64,000 nt of DNA from G965237725 sp965237725 (GTDB lineage: Bacteria; Pseudomonadota; Gammaproteobacteria; Arenicellales; Poriferihabitantaceae), in contig OZ250151.1 of assembly GCA_965237725.1 (NCBI GenBank), positions 2,418,001-2,482,000 of the forward strand, given 5' to 3'. A program made the translations under genes and the position numbers. Below the pieces are notes generated by a model that was not told where the DNA came from, made no database searches, and saw only the letters and a program-made list of their open reading frames with translations. Shown piece by piece: positions 9,124-18,979 of this stretch. The first letter of the stretch is position 1; every line of letters begins with the position of its first letter.

Positions 9124-9714
9124 CTATAGAACGCCTTTTGTTGATGGAATTTCAGTCATTCTGGGATCGGGCTCCACGGCCATTCTAAATGCCCTTCCAA
9201 AGGCCTTAAATTGGGTTTCAGCGACATGATGGGAATTTTCCCCCCGCAGGCTATCCATATGCAGGGTTGCCACGGCGTGATTACAGAATCCCTGGAAAAA
9301 TTCGTGAATCAGGGCAGTAGAAAATCGGCCGATACTTCGATCAGGATAGCTGACATGGCTGACCAACAGGGGTCTTCCGGAAAAATCGATCACCACCCGG
9401 CTTAATGCTTCGTCCAGGGGGACGTAGGCATGGCCATAACGACGAATACCTTTCTTGTCACCAATGGCCTTAAATACCGCCTGGCCTATGGTAATACCGA
9501 TATCTTCAACGGTATGGTGATCATCGATATGTAAATCCCCTTTTGCCTTGATATCCAGATCAACACAGCCGTGTCGGGCGATTTGCTCCAGCATATGCTC
9601 GAGGAATGGAATTCCAGTATGAAAACTGGATTTTCCACTTCCATCCAGGTTAATAGTCACAGAAATCTGGGTTTCTTTGGTATTGCGATCGACTTGGGCA
9701 ATTCTCTCAGGCAT
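9124..9714 (-). CDS. hisB: Imidazoleglycerol-phosphate dehydratase HisB (monofunctional)
   Basis: HisB dehydrates imidazole glycerol phosphate. The 196-residue protein is the stand-alone dehydratase without the N-terminal phosphatase domain of E. coli HisB. Metal-ligand histidine clusters are visible: FLEHMLEQIARHG, DDHHTVEDIG, the HEFFQGFCNHA block, and the C-terminal HHVAE. It is the first gene of the leftward hisBHAFI run; hisG, hisD, hisC and hisE are not in this window. Confidence 0.97.
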   Translation of the reverse strand: MPERIAQVDRNTKETQISVTINLDGSGKSSFHTGIPFLEHMLEQIARHGCVDLDIKAKGDLHIDDHHTVEDIGITIGQAVFKAIGDKKGIRRYGHAYVPLDEALSRVVIDFSGRPLLVSHVSYPDRSIGRFSTALIHEFFQGFCNHAVATLHMDSLRGENSHHVAETQFKAFGRAFRMAVEPDPRMTEIPSTKGVL

Positions 9715-10138
9715 GGTAAAGTTAGGTATTAGCGTAAAGCTATGAATGCGGGTGTTAATCTAAATAGATATGATTGTCGGGGTCTTGAGTATCGTCAGGT
9801 ATATTGTCAGGAGTAATTTCGAGCCTTATTACGGGATTAGGAATGACTGTGTTACTGAATGTTGTTACTGACTGTGTTACTAATTGTACTTTTGACCTTG
9901 ATTAGGAAGTTGTAAGAATATCGTTGATTTGTTGATATTGTTAAATTCGGGTTTAACCAGATTTTACGGATTAATTAATAGATTCGGTAAAATTACCAGT
10001 GGTTGTGTGTGAGTTTACTAACAAATCAAGCGGTTTGGTAGCGGATTCCCCCGTGACAGGCTAAATTTAGGGCGATTAATGCAGTTATAATTAATCGGGT
10101 TTAGATACAATACAACAAAATCTAAAGTTAAAAATCTG
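9715..10138. promoter_or_regulatory. Divergent intergenic region between hisB and the LysM gene
   Basis: No gene is visible in these 424 bases. The region must hold the promoters for the leftward his operon and the rightward lysM-dprA genes. It contains an exact 13-base direct repeat, TGACTGTGTTACT, at 9844 and 9869, a 25-base period, on the hisB side. A TATAAT sequence lies at 10086-10091 in the direction of the LysM gene, but I see no clear -35 box at the right distance. Regulator and exact promoters cannot be named. Confidence 0.45.
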
Positions 10139-11167
10139 ATGGGAAAAAAACGATCAATATTTATAAGATGGTTTAGCTCAATTTGTGTTTGCCTGTTTCT
10201 GCAAAACACCCCAGCCATAGCCCAGTCCGAATCCGATTCCGAACTTCGGCCCGACCATCCTGATCGATATGTGGTTCAGGAAGGCGACACCTTGTGGGAT
10301 ATCGCAAATCGATTCCTGCGGGATCCCTGGCGCTGGCCACTGATCTGGCGTGAAAATGAAAAAATTGAAAACCCGCATTTGATCTTTCCCGGGGATTTGC
10401 TGGTTGTTACCAGTGACCATCGAATTAAAACCGTACGGTTGGAACCCCAAACTTATGTGCAGTCCCTTGATCGTGCCATTCCAACCATTCCTCCCCATAT
10501 CATTCAGCCATTTCTAACATCAGCAATGATTGTCGAACCGGGTGAGCTCGAACAGGCAGGACACATATTGGGTGGGGTTGAAGACGAATTGATACTGGGA
10601 AAATACACCAAATTCTATGCCCGGAATCTGTTGGACACGACGGCCGAACAATACCGATTGTTTCGAATTGGTCGCAGCTTAAGCGATCCCGAATCCGGAG
10701 AGCTTCTCGGAATCGAGGGCATACATCTTGGTGATGCCCGAATGGATCGAGTTGGAGACGATGTGTCCAAACTCCAGATTATCGATGCCAATCAGGAAAT
10801 CCGTCCGCGGGACAGATTACTTCCGATTACCGAACTAACACCGTTGCCTTATTATCAGCCCCATGCCCCGAATGAAGATCTTAGCGGCTGGATTCTATAC
10901 GCTCCCAAGGGCGTCAATGAGGTGGGCAAGTTTGATGTGATCATCATTACAGGCGGAACTCGGGAAGGCCTGGAAGAAGGCCATGTGTTAAAAGCAATGC
11001 TTCACCGCGGCGAGAGCAAAGACCCTGTTACCGGAGAGACTTACCAGATCCCGGATGAAGTTTCGGGACTGATGATGGTATTTCGAGTGTTCGAAAAACT
11101 CAGCTATGCCCTGATCATGGAATCCACCCGGGCAATCAGTATTGGTGATAAATACGAGTCGCCTTAA
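10139..11167 (+). CDS. Exported LysM-domain protein
   Basis: This 342-residue protein has a signal peptide of about 28 residues (basic start, hydrophobic core, AIAQS cleavage region) and then one LysM peptidoglycan-binding domain at about residues 43-90 (YVVQEGDTLWDIANRF ... LIFPGDLL). The rest is a beta-rich region of unknown function. A LysM protein directly upstream of dprA is a common gammaproteobacterial arrangement. The likely location is the periplasm or cell wall; no enzyme motif is visible. Confidence 0.88.
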   Translation: MGKKRSIFIRWFSSICVCLFLQNTPAIAQSESDSELRPDHPDRYVVQEGDTLWDIANRFLRDPWRWPLIWRENEKIENPHLIFPGDLLVVTSDHRIKTVRLEPQTYVQSLDRAIPTIPPHIIQPFLTSAMIVEPGELEQAGHILGGVEDELILGKYTKFYARNLLDTTAEQYRLFRIGRSLSDPESGELLGIEGIHLGDARMDRVGDDVSKLQIIDANQEIRPRDRLLPITELTPLPYYQPHAPNEDLSGWILYAPKGVNEVGKFDVIIITGGTREGLEEGHVLKAMLHRGESKDPVTGETYQIPDEVSGLMMVFRVFEKLSYALIMESTRAISIGDKYESP

Positions 11168-11388
11168 GGTAGATTATTCTAGATAGATTATTACAGATAG
11201 ATAATTCTGTGATTTTGGCGTTACGTCGGCTGGCATTGATCGGGAAAGGCCTGATGTGTAAAAAGAAAGGCAACTAAGCCGAGCATGGTAACCAAAATGA
11301 ATCAAGGGTAGCGACCAGGCCAAAGTTTGGGTATGGAGATGGATTTGTAACAAATTAGGTAGGAACAATAAAGGACGAAGACTTGCTT

Positions 11389-12477
11389 ATGGATTGGCTA
11401 AAACTGTTGTATTTAAAATCGATATCTACCGCCCAGAAACGGGCCCTTGTGACCTTATATGGTTCGGTCCAGGCCATATTCGCAGCATCACGAGATTCCC
11501 TGGAACACACTCAAGTCCTGTCCGCTGCAGGGATAACCTCCATAATCGACGCATCAAATTCGGAACTAATCTCCAGATTAGTTGAAAACGATGCGGAATT
11601 TATGAACAGCTCGGGCGTCCATTATCTTGGATTTACCGATCTCCAATATCCTCAATTGCTTAATCAAATCCAATCGCCACTTTTGGGGCTTTTTGTATAC
11701 GGCAACATAGAACTACTGCAACGCCCCCAGATTGCCATGGTTGGCAGCCGCAATGCCAGTCCGGCTGGCGCCAGGACAACCCTGAATTTCGCCCGGGAGC
11801 TGGGTAATACTGGCCTGACTATCACCAGCGGCATGGCGGCGGGTATCGATAGCTTTGCCCATCAGGGTGCCCTGGAAACATCGGGTTCCACCATTGCCGT
11901 CATGGGTACCGGGATAGACCAGATATACCCTGAATCAAATCGAAGTCTCTATAGACAGATCTCTGATAAAGGTTTGGTGGTTACCGAGTTTCCACCAGGG
12001 ACACTACCCAAACGAAATCATTTCCCCCAGCGCAATCGAATTATCAGCGGCTTGTGCCTGGGCACTCTGGTGATGGAAGCGGGAGTGCGTAGCGGCAGTC
12101 TTATTACTGCGCGTCTCGCCGCGGAACAGGGGCGCGAAGTTTTTGCAGTGCCGGGATCCATACACCAGCCCACCAGCAGAGGATGCCATTATCTGATTCG
12201 ACAGGGTGCCAAACTGGTTGAGTCCATAGAAGACATTCTTGATGAAATCGGCCATTTTTTCGAACAAAAATCCAGCGTATCTCAAATTAAATCTGAAACG
12301 CCGGTTGCGCAATCTGAAATTCCTGTTTATAACCTGATAGACTACGCACCAATATCAATAGATCAATTAATTGAAAACAGTGGATTGACGGCGGAGCAAG
12401 TTTCATCCATTCTTGTCACCCTCGAGCTGAAGGAGTTGATTGTAGAAGTGAACGGTTGTTACCAACGCCTGCCTTGA
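11389..12477 (+). CDS. dprA: DNA-processing protein DprA (Smf)
   Basis: DprA protects incoming single-stranded DNA during natural transformation and loads RecA. The Rossmann-fold core is clear: MVGSRNASPAG, the SGMAAGIDSFAHQGAL block and the RNRIISGL...VMEAGVRSGSLITAR block. The C-terminal ~60 residues fit the winged-helix DprA domain. I chose ATG at 11389 (362 residues); an in-frame TTG at 11383 is closer to an AAGGAC sequence at 11371 and cannot be excluded. It lies downstream of the LysM gene and upstream of smg. Confidence 0.95.
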   Translation: MDWLKLLYLKSISTAQKRALVTLYGSVQAIFAASRDSLEHTQVLSAAGITSIIDASNSELISRLVENDAEFMNSSGVHYLGFTDLQYPQLLNQIQSPLLGLFVYGNIELLQRPQIAMVGSRNASPAGARTTLNFARELGNTGLTITSGMAAGIDSFAHQGALETSGSTIAVMGTGIDQIYPESNRSLYRQISDKGLVVTEFPPGTLPKRNHFPQRNRIISGLCLGTLVMEAGVRSGSLITARLAAEQGREVFAVPGSIHQPTSRGCHYLIRQGAKLVESIEDILDEIGHFFEQKSSVSQIKSETPVAQSEIPVYNLIDYAPISIDQLIENSGLTAEQVSSILVTLELKELIVEVNGCYQRLP

Positions 12478-12542
12478 TTCTGAATTAATGCTCCCAATAT
12501 TGACGTCTGGAATAAGAATATAAATTACTGTTGTAAACCGAA

Positions 12543-13022
12543 ATGAAAGAAAACGTACTCGATGTGCTGATTTATCTGTTTGAGAACTATATGTTTGATA
12601 GTGAAGACTATGAACCCGATCAGGAAACGCTGGTGCTGGAATTAAGTCAGGCCGGATTCGATCAGGGCATGATCGGTCGGGCATTTGACTGGCTGGAAAA
12701 CCTGACCGCCTTGTGTGAAAAAAACGCAATCGTATCCGACGTCAATCAGGGGGCGATCAGACACTATTCCGATGAAGAAAACGAACATCTCGGTGTGGAG
12801 GCGCGGGGATTGATCATGTCTCTTGAACATTGTGGTGTTCTCGATCCGAATTCCCGGGAAATGGTCATCGATCAGCTGATGGCATTGGGTGTTGAAAATA
12901 TTGAGCTCGAACATCTAAAGTGGGTAATATTAGTGGTATTGAGCAACTACACCGATGGGGAAGGTGTAAGCGAACTTACCGAATCTCTGGTTCTGGATGG
13001 ATTGCATACCTGTATTCATTAA
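12543..13022 (+). CDS. smg: Smg/DUF494 family protein
   Basis: The 159-residue protein matches the Smg (DUF494) family by its start (KENVLDVLIYLFENYM), length, acidic character and C-terminal block LEHLKWVILVVLSNY. The function is not established. In gammaproteobacteria smg is regularly found between dprA and topA, as here. Confidence 0.93.
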   Translation: MKENVLDVLIYLFENYMFDSEDYEPDQETLVLELSQAGFDQGMIGRAFDWLENLTALCEKNAIVSDVNQGAIRHYSDEENEHLGVEARGLIMSLEHCGVLDPNSREMVIDQLMALGVENIELEHLKWVILVVLSNYTDGEGVSELTESLVLDGLHTCIH

Positions 13023-13133
13023 AATTATCCGGGTATTACCCTAGACACCCCTTCTTACAACAATGATCAATATCTCGTAATCGTCACAAAGACTGTTCTA
13101 AAACGATTTTTCTAATACGATGTTTATAACCTG

Positions 13134-15617
13134 ATGGGCAAGCCTCTAATTATTGTCGAGTCACCGGCTAAGGCACGATCGATGTCGAAATACCTTGGCA
13201 ACGATTTTGTCGCCCTGGCATCTTATGGCCACGTACGGGACTTGTTGCCAAAAAAAGGTGCCGTAGATCCCGACAATAATTTTGAAATGCGCTACGAAAT
13301 CGTAGAACGCAACAAGAAACACGTGGACAAAATTGTCAAGGCAATGAGAAAAGCAGATGCCCTTTACCTGGCCACTGACCCGGACAGAGAGGGTGAAGCC
13401 ATATCCTGGCATTTGCACGAATTGCTCAAGGAACAAAATGCCATTGGTGATAAGCCGGTTTATCGGGTGGAGTTCCATGAAATCACCAAAACCGCAATTC
13501 AAAAAGCGGTGGACAATCCCAGGGAAATTTCTACCAATCTAATCGAAGCCCAGCAAGCCCGAAGGGCACTCGATTACCTGGTTGGATTTAATCTGTCACC
13601 ATTGCTATGGAAAAAAATTCATCAGGGATTATCGGCGGGTCGGGTACAAAGCCCCGCGTTGCGACTCATTTGCGAACGCGAAGACGAAATTGAAAAGTTT
13701 GTTAGCCAGGAATACTGGACCATCGAAGCGGATTTGAGCACCGATGATCAAAAGTTTTTTGGCAAATTATCCCAATACAAGGACGAAAAAATCAAACAGT
13801 TTTCTATTACCGATGAGAAAACTGCAAGGCAGACTGAAACGACTTTAAACGATGCTGCCCAGGGAAAACTGGTTGTAGCAAAAGTCACCAGGAAAGAACG
13901 GAAACGAAATCCTACCCCGCCATTTATCACTTCCACCATCCAGCAGGAAGCATCCAGGAAACTTGGGTTTACTGCAAGGCGAACCATGCAAACCGCGCAA
14001 CAACTCTATGAAGGCATCGATATTGAAGGTGGCGCAGTTGGCTTGATAAGTTATATGCGAACCGACTCGGTGGTATTGGCTGGGGAAGCGGTGGCCGAAA
14101 TTCGACAACTGATTGAATCAAAATATGGTGCTGAAGCGGTACCCGATGAGCCTCGTGTGTTTAAAAATAAATCCAAAAACGCCCAGGAAGCCCACGAAGC
14201 GATACGCCCAACCTCAGCATTTCGTACACCGGATAGTCTCAAAGACCAGTTAAGCGAAGATCAATTTCGACTCTATGATCTGATCTGGAAGCGAACCGTT
14301 GCCTGCCAGATGATTCAGGCGACCATTGATACTGTTTCTGTAGATCTGGCCGCCGGAGATGCCGGCGTGTTCCGATCATCCGGGTCCACCATCCGAATCC
14401 CCGGTTTTATGTCTGTTTATCTTGAAGGAAAGGATGACAAGCCGGATAAAGATGAAAAAGAAATTTTGCTGCCGCCACTGGAAGAAGGTATGCAGGTCGA
14501 CCTGCTCAAAATCAGGCCGGAACAGCATTTTACCGAACCCCCACCACGTTATAACGAAGCGTCCCTGGTAAAGACCCTTGAGGCTTATGGAATAGGTCGG
14601 CCTTCTACCTATGCCTCGATAATCAGCACATTACAGAATCGTGAATACGTTACTCTGGAAAGTCGCAGATTTGAGCCTACAGATATCGGAAAAATTGTAA
14701 ATCGATTTTTGTCAAAACACTTTACCCAGTATGTGGATTATGAATTTACAGCCAAAATGGAAGACTCACTGGATGAAATTTCTCGGGGGGAAAAAAAATG
14801 GATCCCATTGATGAAAGAATTTTGGGATACTTTTTCCAAACTCGTCGACGAAAAAGAGGAGTCGGTAAGTCGGGAAGAAGCAATCCAGTCCAGAGTTTTG
14901 GGTACCGATCCAAAGTCCGGGAAACCACTATCCGTTCGTGTTGGTCGATATGGCCCCTACGCTCAAATTGGTACGCGTGACGACGAAGACAAACCGAAGT
15001 TTGCCGGACTGCGTCCGGGGCAGAAACTGGATTTGATCACTTTCGAAGAAGCCATGGAGCTTTTCAAATTGCCCAGGTCATTGGGGGAGACGTCGGATGG
15101 CGAAAAACTAACCGTTGCCATTGGCCGATTCGGGCCCTACGTGAAGTATGGAGATAAATATGTCTCTCTCGGTGAACACGATCCTTATACGGTTAAACTC
15201 GATATTGCCCTGGAGCTGGTAGCGGAAAAGAAAGAAAAGGACGCCAATCGAATCATTTTGAATTTTGAAGGCCTGGGAATTCAGGTATTAAACGGTCGAT
15301 ATGGACCCTATGTCACCGATGGAGAGAAAAATGCACGGGTACCCAAGGAAATTGAAGAACCCAAAACTCTGACCATTGAGGATTGTATTGAACTGTTAAA
15401 GAATGCAAAACCCCCGCGGGGAAAGAAAAAAGTAGCCAAAAAGAAAACCGACACAGACAAACAAGAAAAAGAAGTTGCCAAGAAGTCGGCTAAAAAGAAA
15501 AATAGCAAAAAGAAAAAATCGGTTGCTAAAAATTCGGCACCAGATGCGTCTCAGACCGATTCCCCAGAAAACCAGCCCGATCCGGTTGACCAGGCTGATT
15601 CTGAACAACCAATCTGA
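13134..15617 (+). CDS. topA: DNA topoisomerase I (TopA) with C-terminal repeats and lysine-rich tail
   Basis: TopA relaxes negatively supercoiled DNA. The 827-residue protein has the N-terminal Toprim domain (ESPAKARSMSKYLG, then the DPDREGEAI acidic motif), the QARRALDYLVGF block and the active-site Tyr in GLISYMRTDS at residue 307. The C-terminal third holds repeated VGRYGPY-type topoisomerase C-terminal repeats (about residues 600-760) in place of the Cys4 zinc fingers of E. coli TopA; only isolated cysteines are present. The last ~65 residues are lysine-rich and then acidic/polar. It ends the lysM-dprA-smg-topA run. Confidence 0.97.
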   Translation: MGKPLIIVESPAKARSMSKYLGNDFVALASYGHVRDLLPKKGAVDPDNNFEMRYEIVERNKKHVDKIVKAMRKADALYLATDPDREGEAISWHLHELLKEQNAIGDKPVYRVEFHEITKTAIQKAVDNPREISTNLIEAQQARRALDYLVGFNLSPLLWKKIHQGLSAGRVQSPALRLICEREDEIEKFVSQEYWTIEADLSTDDQKFFGKLSQYKDEKIKQFSITDEKTARQTETTLNDAAQGKLVVAKVTRKERKRNPTPPFITSTIQQEASRKLGFTARRTMQTAQQLYEGIDIEGGAVGLISYMRTDSVVLAGEAVAEIRQLIESKYGAEAVPDEPRVFKNKSKNAQEAHEAIRPTSAFRTPDSLKDQLSEDQFRLYDLIWKRTVACQMIQATIDTVSVDLAAGDAGVFRSSGSTIRIPGFMSVYLEGKDDKPDKDEKEILLPPLEEGMQVDLLKIRPEQHFTEPPPRYNEASLVKTLEAYGIGRPSTYASIISTLQNREYVTLESRRFEPTDIGKIVNRFLSKHFTQYVDYEFTAKMEDSLDEISRGEKKWIPLMKEFWDTFSKLVDEKEESVSREEAIQSRVLGTDPKSGKPLSVRVGRYGPYAQIGTRDDEDKPKFAGLRPGQKLDLITFEEAMELFKLPRSLGETSDGEKLTVAIGRFGPYVKYGDKYVSLGEHDPYTVKLDIALELVAEKKEKDANRIILNFEGLGIQVLNGRYGPYVTDGEKNARVPKEIEEPKTLTIEDCIELLKNAKPPRGKKKVAKKKTDTDKQEKEVAKKSAKKKNSKKKKSVAKNSAPDASQTDSPENQPDPVDQADSEQPI

Positions 15618-15688
15618 TAGTTCAGGGAAATAGCAGCATCATTAAACAAATCTGGTGGTGGGGAAATTATTCCAACAGCAGAATTAAT

Positions 15689-17617
15689 TTACTTGATATA
15701 GTAAATCCTGATGTTGTTGTTTTGCCATTGCTGTTCAAATTTATCCGGATTATTTTCAAGGTGATCGAGTAAATTTTGTGGATAGTAATCCGAAATCCGC
15801 AATACGTTTTTATGCCAGTGACCCGAAAGTTCGCCGCTCAAACTGTCCGCACCATTGCGCATGTTTACAATGATTAATTTTCCTGAATATCGACTCAAAG
15901 GGAAATCTTCGTAGTCGTCGAATACAAAGGTATTGCGGTAGTAGCCAAGACTGGGCAAAAATTTGTAGTTATATGAGCGGTGGTGTGTAAATGCCGCAAT
16001 CAGATATCCGGTTATGGGATCAGTGAGAATTCGTCTGTCATTTTCAATATTGGTTAGATATTCAATAAAATCCTGCCAGTATGCAAATCGGTTTTCAGAA
16101 CCAACCTTTCCTAATGTCAGTTTGGCATATGCATTGAGCGGAACCATTGCCAGGGACGGCAGTAATAGCAAAAACATCATGGCTATGCTTGCGCAACGTA
16201 GCAGTCTGCCAACAACCGAAGCCTGTCGCAACTTTTCAATTAGTATTACTACCAGCAAGCCGGCTACAAAATGTAACGGGATAAAAAAACTCAAACGCCA
16301 CAATGTAGTTGATTGATCCAGGCGTATGAACATGTCCACAAAAACCGGATTAAAAACGGTAAGTAATGGAGATAACATACCAAGAATGATGAATGGCTGG
16401 TTGCAGAAATATTTAAAATTGATCAAAAACAGAAAATATATCAGGATACCCCAAATGGTGACTACATGGATAAATTGGTAGGCAGGATCAAGCACGTAAA
16501 GTTGCCCAAAAACGGGCAGTATAATGTCCAATGCAATAATTCGATTGTGCTCGGGGGCAAAAAATTCGGTGTCCAACCTGATGTAAATATAGGCACAAAC
16601 ACAAAAACCGATAACCGCCACAAATGCGATAATGGGCCAGGCAATGCGCTTCGGCCCCATGGTTCTGAATTGCCACAATTTGGCAACACTTGTCCATAAA
16701 ATCATCAGAATGATTGCCACCATTAAAAACAGGCCTTCCTGAAAATGTACCGTTGTAGACACGGCCAGTGCAATCAACAGAATCAGCGCCGCGCGAATTT
16801 TTTGATCATAGCTTTCAAATAAATTCAGAATGCACACCAGCCCACCAAAATAGACAACAAAATTTATTATGGTGGGCGCATAACTGTAGTATCTTATATA
16901 GGAATAAACGTTGATTCCCATTTGGGAAATCAAAAAGAAACCCGTGAGCAAGATAGCCAGTTGCTGGTTTTTTCTGGTTAGCGCAAATGGTTTAAACATT
17001 CGGTCAGCACAGCTTGCCGCAGCCAGAACAAAAATTAATGAGTTCACCACCATGGTAGATGGATAGGATTTCGTTAGCGGCGTTGCAGAAATATAAGATA
17101 TCCAGGCAATAAGCTCATACCAGACTTTCCCTATATTGCGTTTCTCCCAGAACCCCAGAACACTTCCCTGGTATAAATCTTCATTCAGTCCTTCCAGGGC
17201 TCGGGTTGCATAACGTAAATGCTGATAAATATCTGATGGAACTTCGTCGTATACACCAAATAGCCAGTGGTAAAGCGATACAAAAATCAGTATCGTTACA
17301 ACTGTCCAAATCGACAATGTCGTGCTGAAGAGCTGTTGGTAAATTCCAGTGTATTCTGGTCTGCGCCAGCGCTTGCCCAAGAATACGGCCAGACCCAGAA
17401 CCAATAAAGACACGCCATACAACATTGTCAGATCATTGGCGGAAAATGAAAATGTGCCGGCAAGGGACAGCAATACGATAAAGTAAAAATAGGACAGGAC
17501 GACAGCAAACAGAAATCTATATTCACGAACTCGGAGTAATCCGCAGATAAGCAATCCTGGAATTAGAAGCGTGGCCAGTAGTAGTGCCGGGAAAAGCATA
17601 TTCTGGCTAGCGTCCAA
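15689..17617 (-). CDS. Polytopic membrane protein, possible GT-C type glycosyltransferase
   Basis: I do not recognise a named family. The 642-residue protein has about 12 hydrophobic segments over residues 1-500 and a soluble C-terminal domain of about 130 residues ending NNIRIYYIK. The architecture, many helices followed by a soluble tail, is that of GT-C glycosyltransferases or O-antigen-related membrane proteins. Its start overlaps the end of the polyprenyl glycosylphosphotransferase gene by 11 bases, so the two are very likely translated together, which supports a role in surface polysaccharide assembly. No catalytic residue can be assigned. Confidence 0.7.
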   Translation of the reverse strand: MDASQNMLFPALLLATLLIPGLLICGLLRVREYRFLFAVVLSYFYFIVLLSLAGTFSFSANDLTMLYGVSLLVLGLAVFLGKRWRRPEYTGIYQQLFSTTLSIWTVVTILIFVSLYHWLFGVYDEVPSDIYQHLRYATRALEGLNEDLYQGSVLGFWEKRNIGKVWYELIAWISYISATPLTKSYPSTMVVNSLIFVLAAASCADRMFKPFALTRKNQQLAILLTGFFLISQMGINVYSYIRYYSYAPTIINFVVYFGGLVCILNLFESYDQKIRAALILLIALAVSTTVHFQEGLFLMVAIILMILWTSVAKLWQFRTMGPKRIAWPIIAFVAVIGFCVCAYIYIRLDTEFFAPEHNRIIALDIILPVFGQLYVLDPAYQFIHVVTIWGILIYFLFLINFKYFCNQPFIILGMLSPLLTVFNPVFVDMFIRLDQSTTLWRLSFFIPLHFVAGLLVVILIEKLRQASVVGRLLRCASIAMMFLLLLPSLAMVPLNAYAKLTLGKVGSENRFAYWQDFIEYLTNIENDRRILTDPITGYLIAAFTHHRSYNYKFLPSLGYYRNTFVFDDYEDFPLSRYSGKLIIVNMRNGADSLSGELSGHWHKNVLRISDYYPQNLLDHLENNPDKFEQQWQNNNIRIYYIK

Positions 17618-18935
17618 GGCCCTTTAGGATGACAATAAATGTACGCAGGATTATTGCCAGGTCCAGGCGCAGCGAATGATTCTTGATATAGTACAAATCA
17701 TATTCGAGTTTTTTTCGAGCATCTTCCACCGTAGAACCATACGAATACATAACCTGGGCCCAGCCGGTTAGGCCCGGAGGAACAAGATGTCGCAAATCGT
17801 AGTAGGGAATTTCCTGTTTTAATTGTTCAACAAATTCAGGTCGTTCGGGCCGTGGGCCAATCAGACTCATATTTCCTAGAATAAGATTCCAGAATTGCGG
17901 TAACTCGTCCAGTCTGCTTGCGCGTAAAAATTTTCCGAGCCTGGTAATTCTTGGATCATCGACTTCAGACCATTGCGCCCCTACCGATTCAGCACTTTCT
18001 ATCATGCTACGAAATTTGTACAGAGTAAAAACCTCTCCATTGAGTCCAACCCTGCGTTGTTTAAAAATTACGCCCCCTGGGGACTCCAAATAAATTAATC
18101 CAGCGATGGCCGGTATCAAAGGTAATGTAATAATAATTCCAGTGACTCCAAGCAAAAAGTCAGCGACCCGTTTCAGTCGAATGCCAATACTGTCATGCAA
18201 AAGGTTAAACCCGCGATTGCGAAGAAACCACCCCTCACCCAGATTCAATACTGGTAATTTAGTCCAGAATCTTTCGTAAAACTCTGAAATGGTAAGAATT
18301 GGAATTGTATCTGTACGCATGGCAATCAATTGATTGGAAATATCTTCAGCAAGTCTGGTATCGCTATCAAAAATTATTCCGGACTTTCGTGGATTATCCT
18401 CTAGCCATTGTTTTATCTGTTCACCAGACTCATCAACCCCAATGTGTTCGGCACTTAATTCGGGGTATTTTTCCTGATTATCCTGAATAAAATCTGAGAA
18501 AGTATGATCAGAGCAAATCAGCAGCCAGTTCACCACTGCGTGGGTGCTTTTATGCCACCTGGAAAAAACTAAACGGCAAATCGCCGCCCATATCGCAAAC
18601 ATGGCAAGGGCAACGGGCAATACGCCGCGACCGAAAATCGAAGTAAATTGATCGACACCAAATGCATAAGTCACAAATACACTGGTTATGAAAACCACGA
18701 TCACCGCAACGAAAGTATTTAAAGGCAAATGTTCTGCACCGTGGGATACACTTAATCGATATACGTCCATAACATAGAGCGTCAATATGGCCACAACAAT
18801 CAGAATCCATAGATAGCCCGATGTTGGAGAAAGCCATTGGCCTAATCGCATGTTGTGCGCAAGATTGTAAAAGCAAAACAACCCGCCAATATCCAGGCAG
18901 AGTAACAGTCCACTCCTACTTAAAGATGATCGCAT
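17607..18935 (-). CDS. Polyprenyl-phosphate sugar-1-phosphate transferase (WbaP/WcaJ type)
   Basis: This enzyme class starts exopolysaccharide or O-antigen synthesis by moving a sugar-1-phosphate from a nucleotide sugar to undecaprenyl phosphate at the inner membrane. The 442-residue protein has four or five N-terminal membrane helices, a central soluble domain, and a C-terminal bacterial sugar transferase domain (about 250-442) with the hallmark GGVIFKQRRVGLNG, YKFRSM and LDELPQFWN...GPRPERPEF motifs. The sugar cannot be read from sequence. It lies upstream of the membrane protein at 15689 and downstream of a sugar aminotransferase gene. Confidence 0.93.
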   Translation of the reverse strand: MRSSLSRSGLLLCLDIGGLFCFYNLAHNMRLGQWLSPTSGYLWILIVVAILTLYVMDVYRLSVSHGAEHLPLNTFVAVIVVFITSVFVTYAFGVDQFTSIFGRGVLPVALAMFAIWAAICRLVFSRWHKSTHAVVNWLLICSDHTFSDFIQDNQEKYPELSAEHIGVDESGEQIKQWLEDNPRKSGIIFDSDTRLAEDISNQLIAMRTDTIPILTISEFYERFWTKLPVLNLGEGWFLRNRGFNLLHDSIGIRLKRVADFLLGVTGIIITLPLIPAIAGLIYLESPGGVIFKQRRVGLNGEVFTLYKFRSMIESAESVGAQWSEVDDPRITRLGKFLRASRLDELPQFWNLILGNMSLIGPRPERPEFVEQLKQEIPYYDLRHLVPPGLTGWAQVMYSYGSTVEDARKKLEYDLYYIKNHSLRLDLAIILRTFIVILKGLGR

Positions 18936-18979
18936 CTAGGATGATTGCAGCAAGGAAGATTGCATTTTCGAGTATCAGA

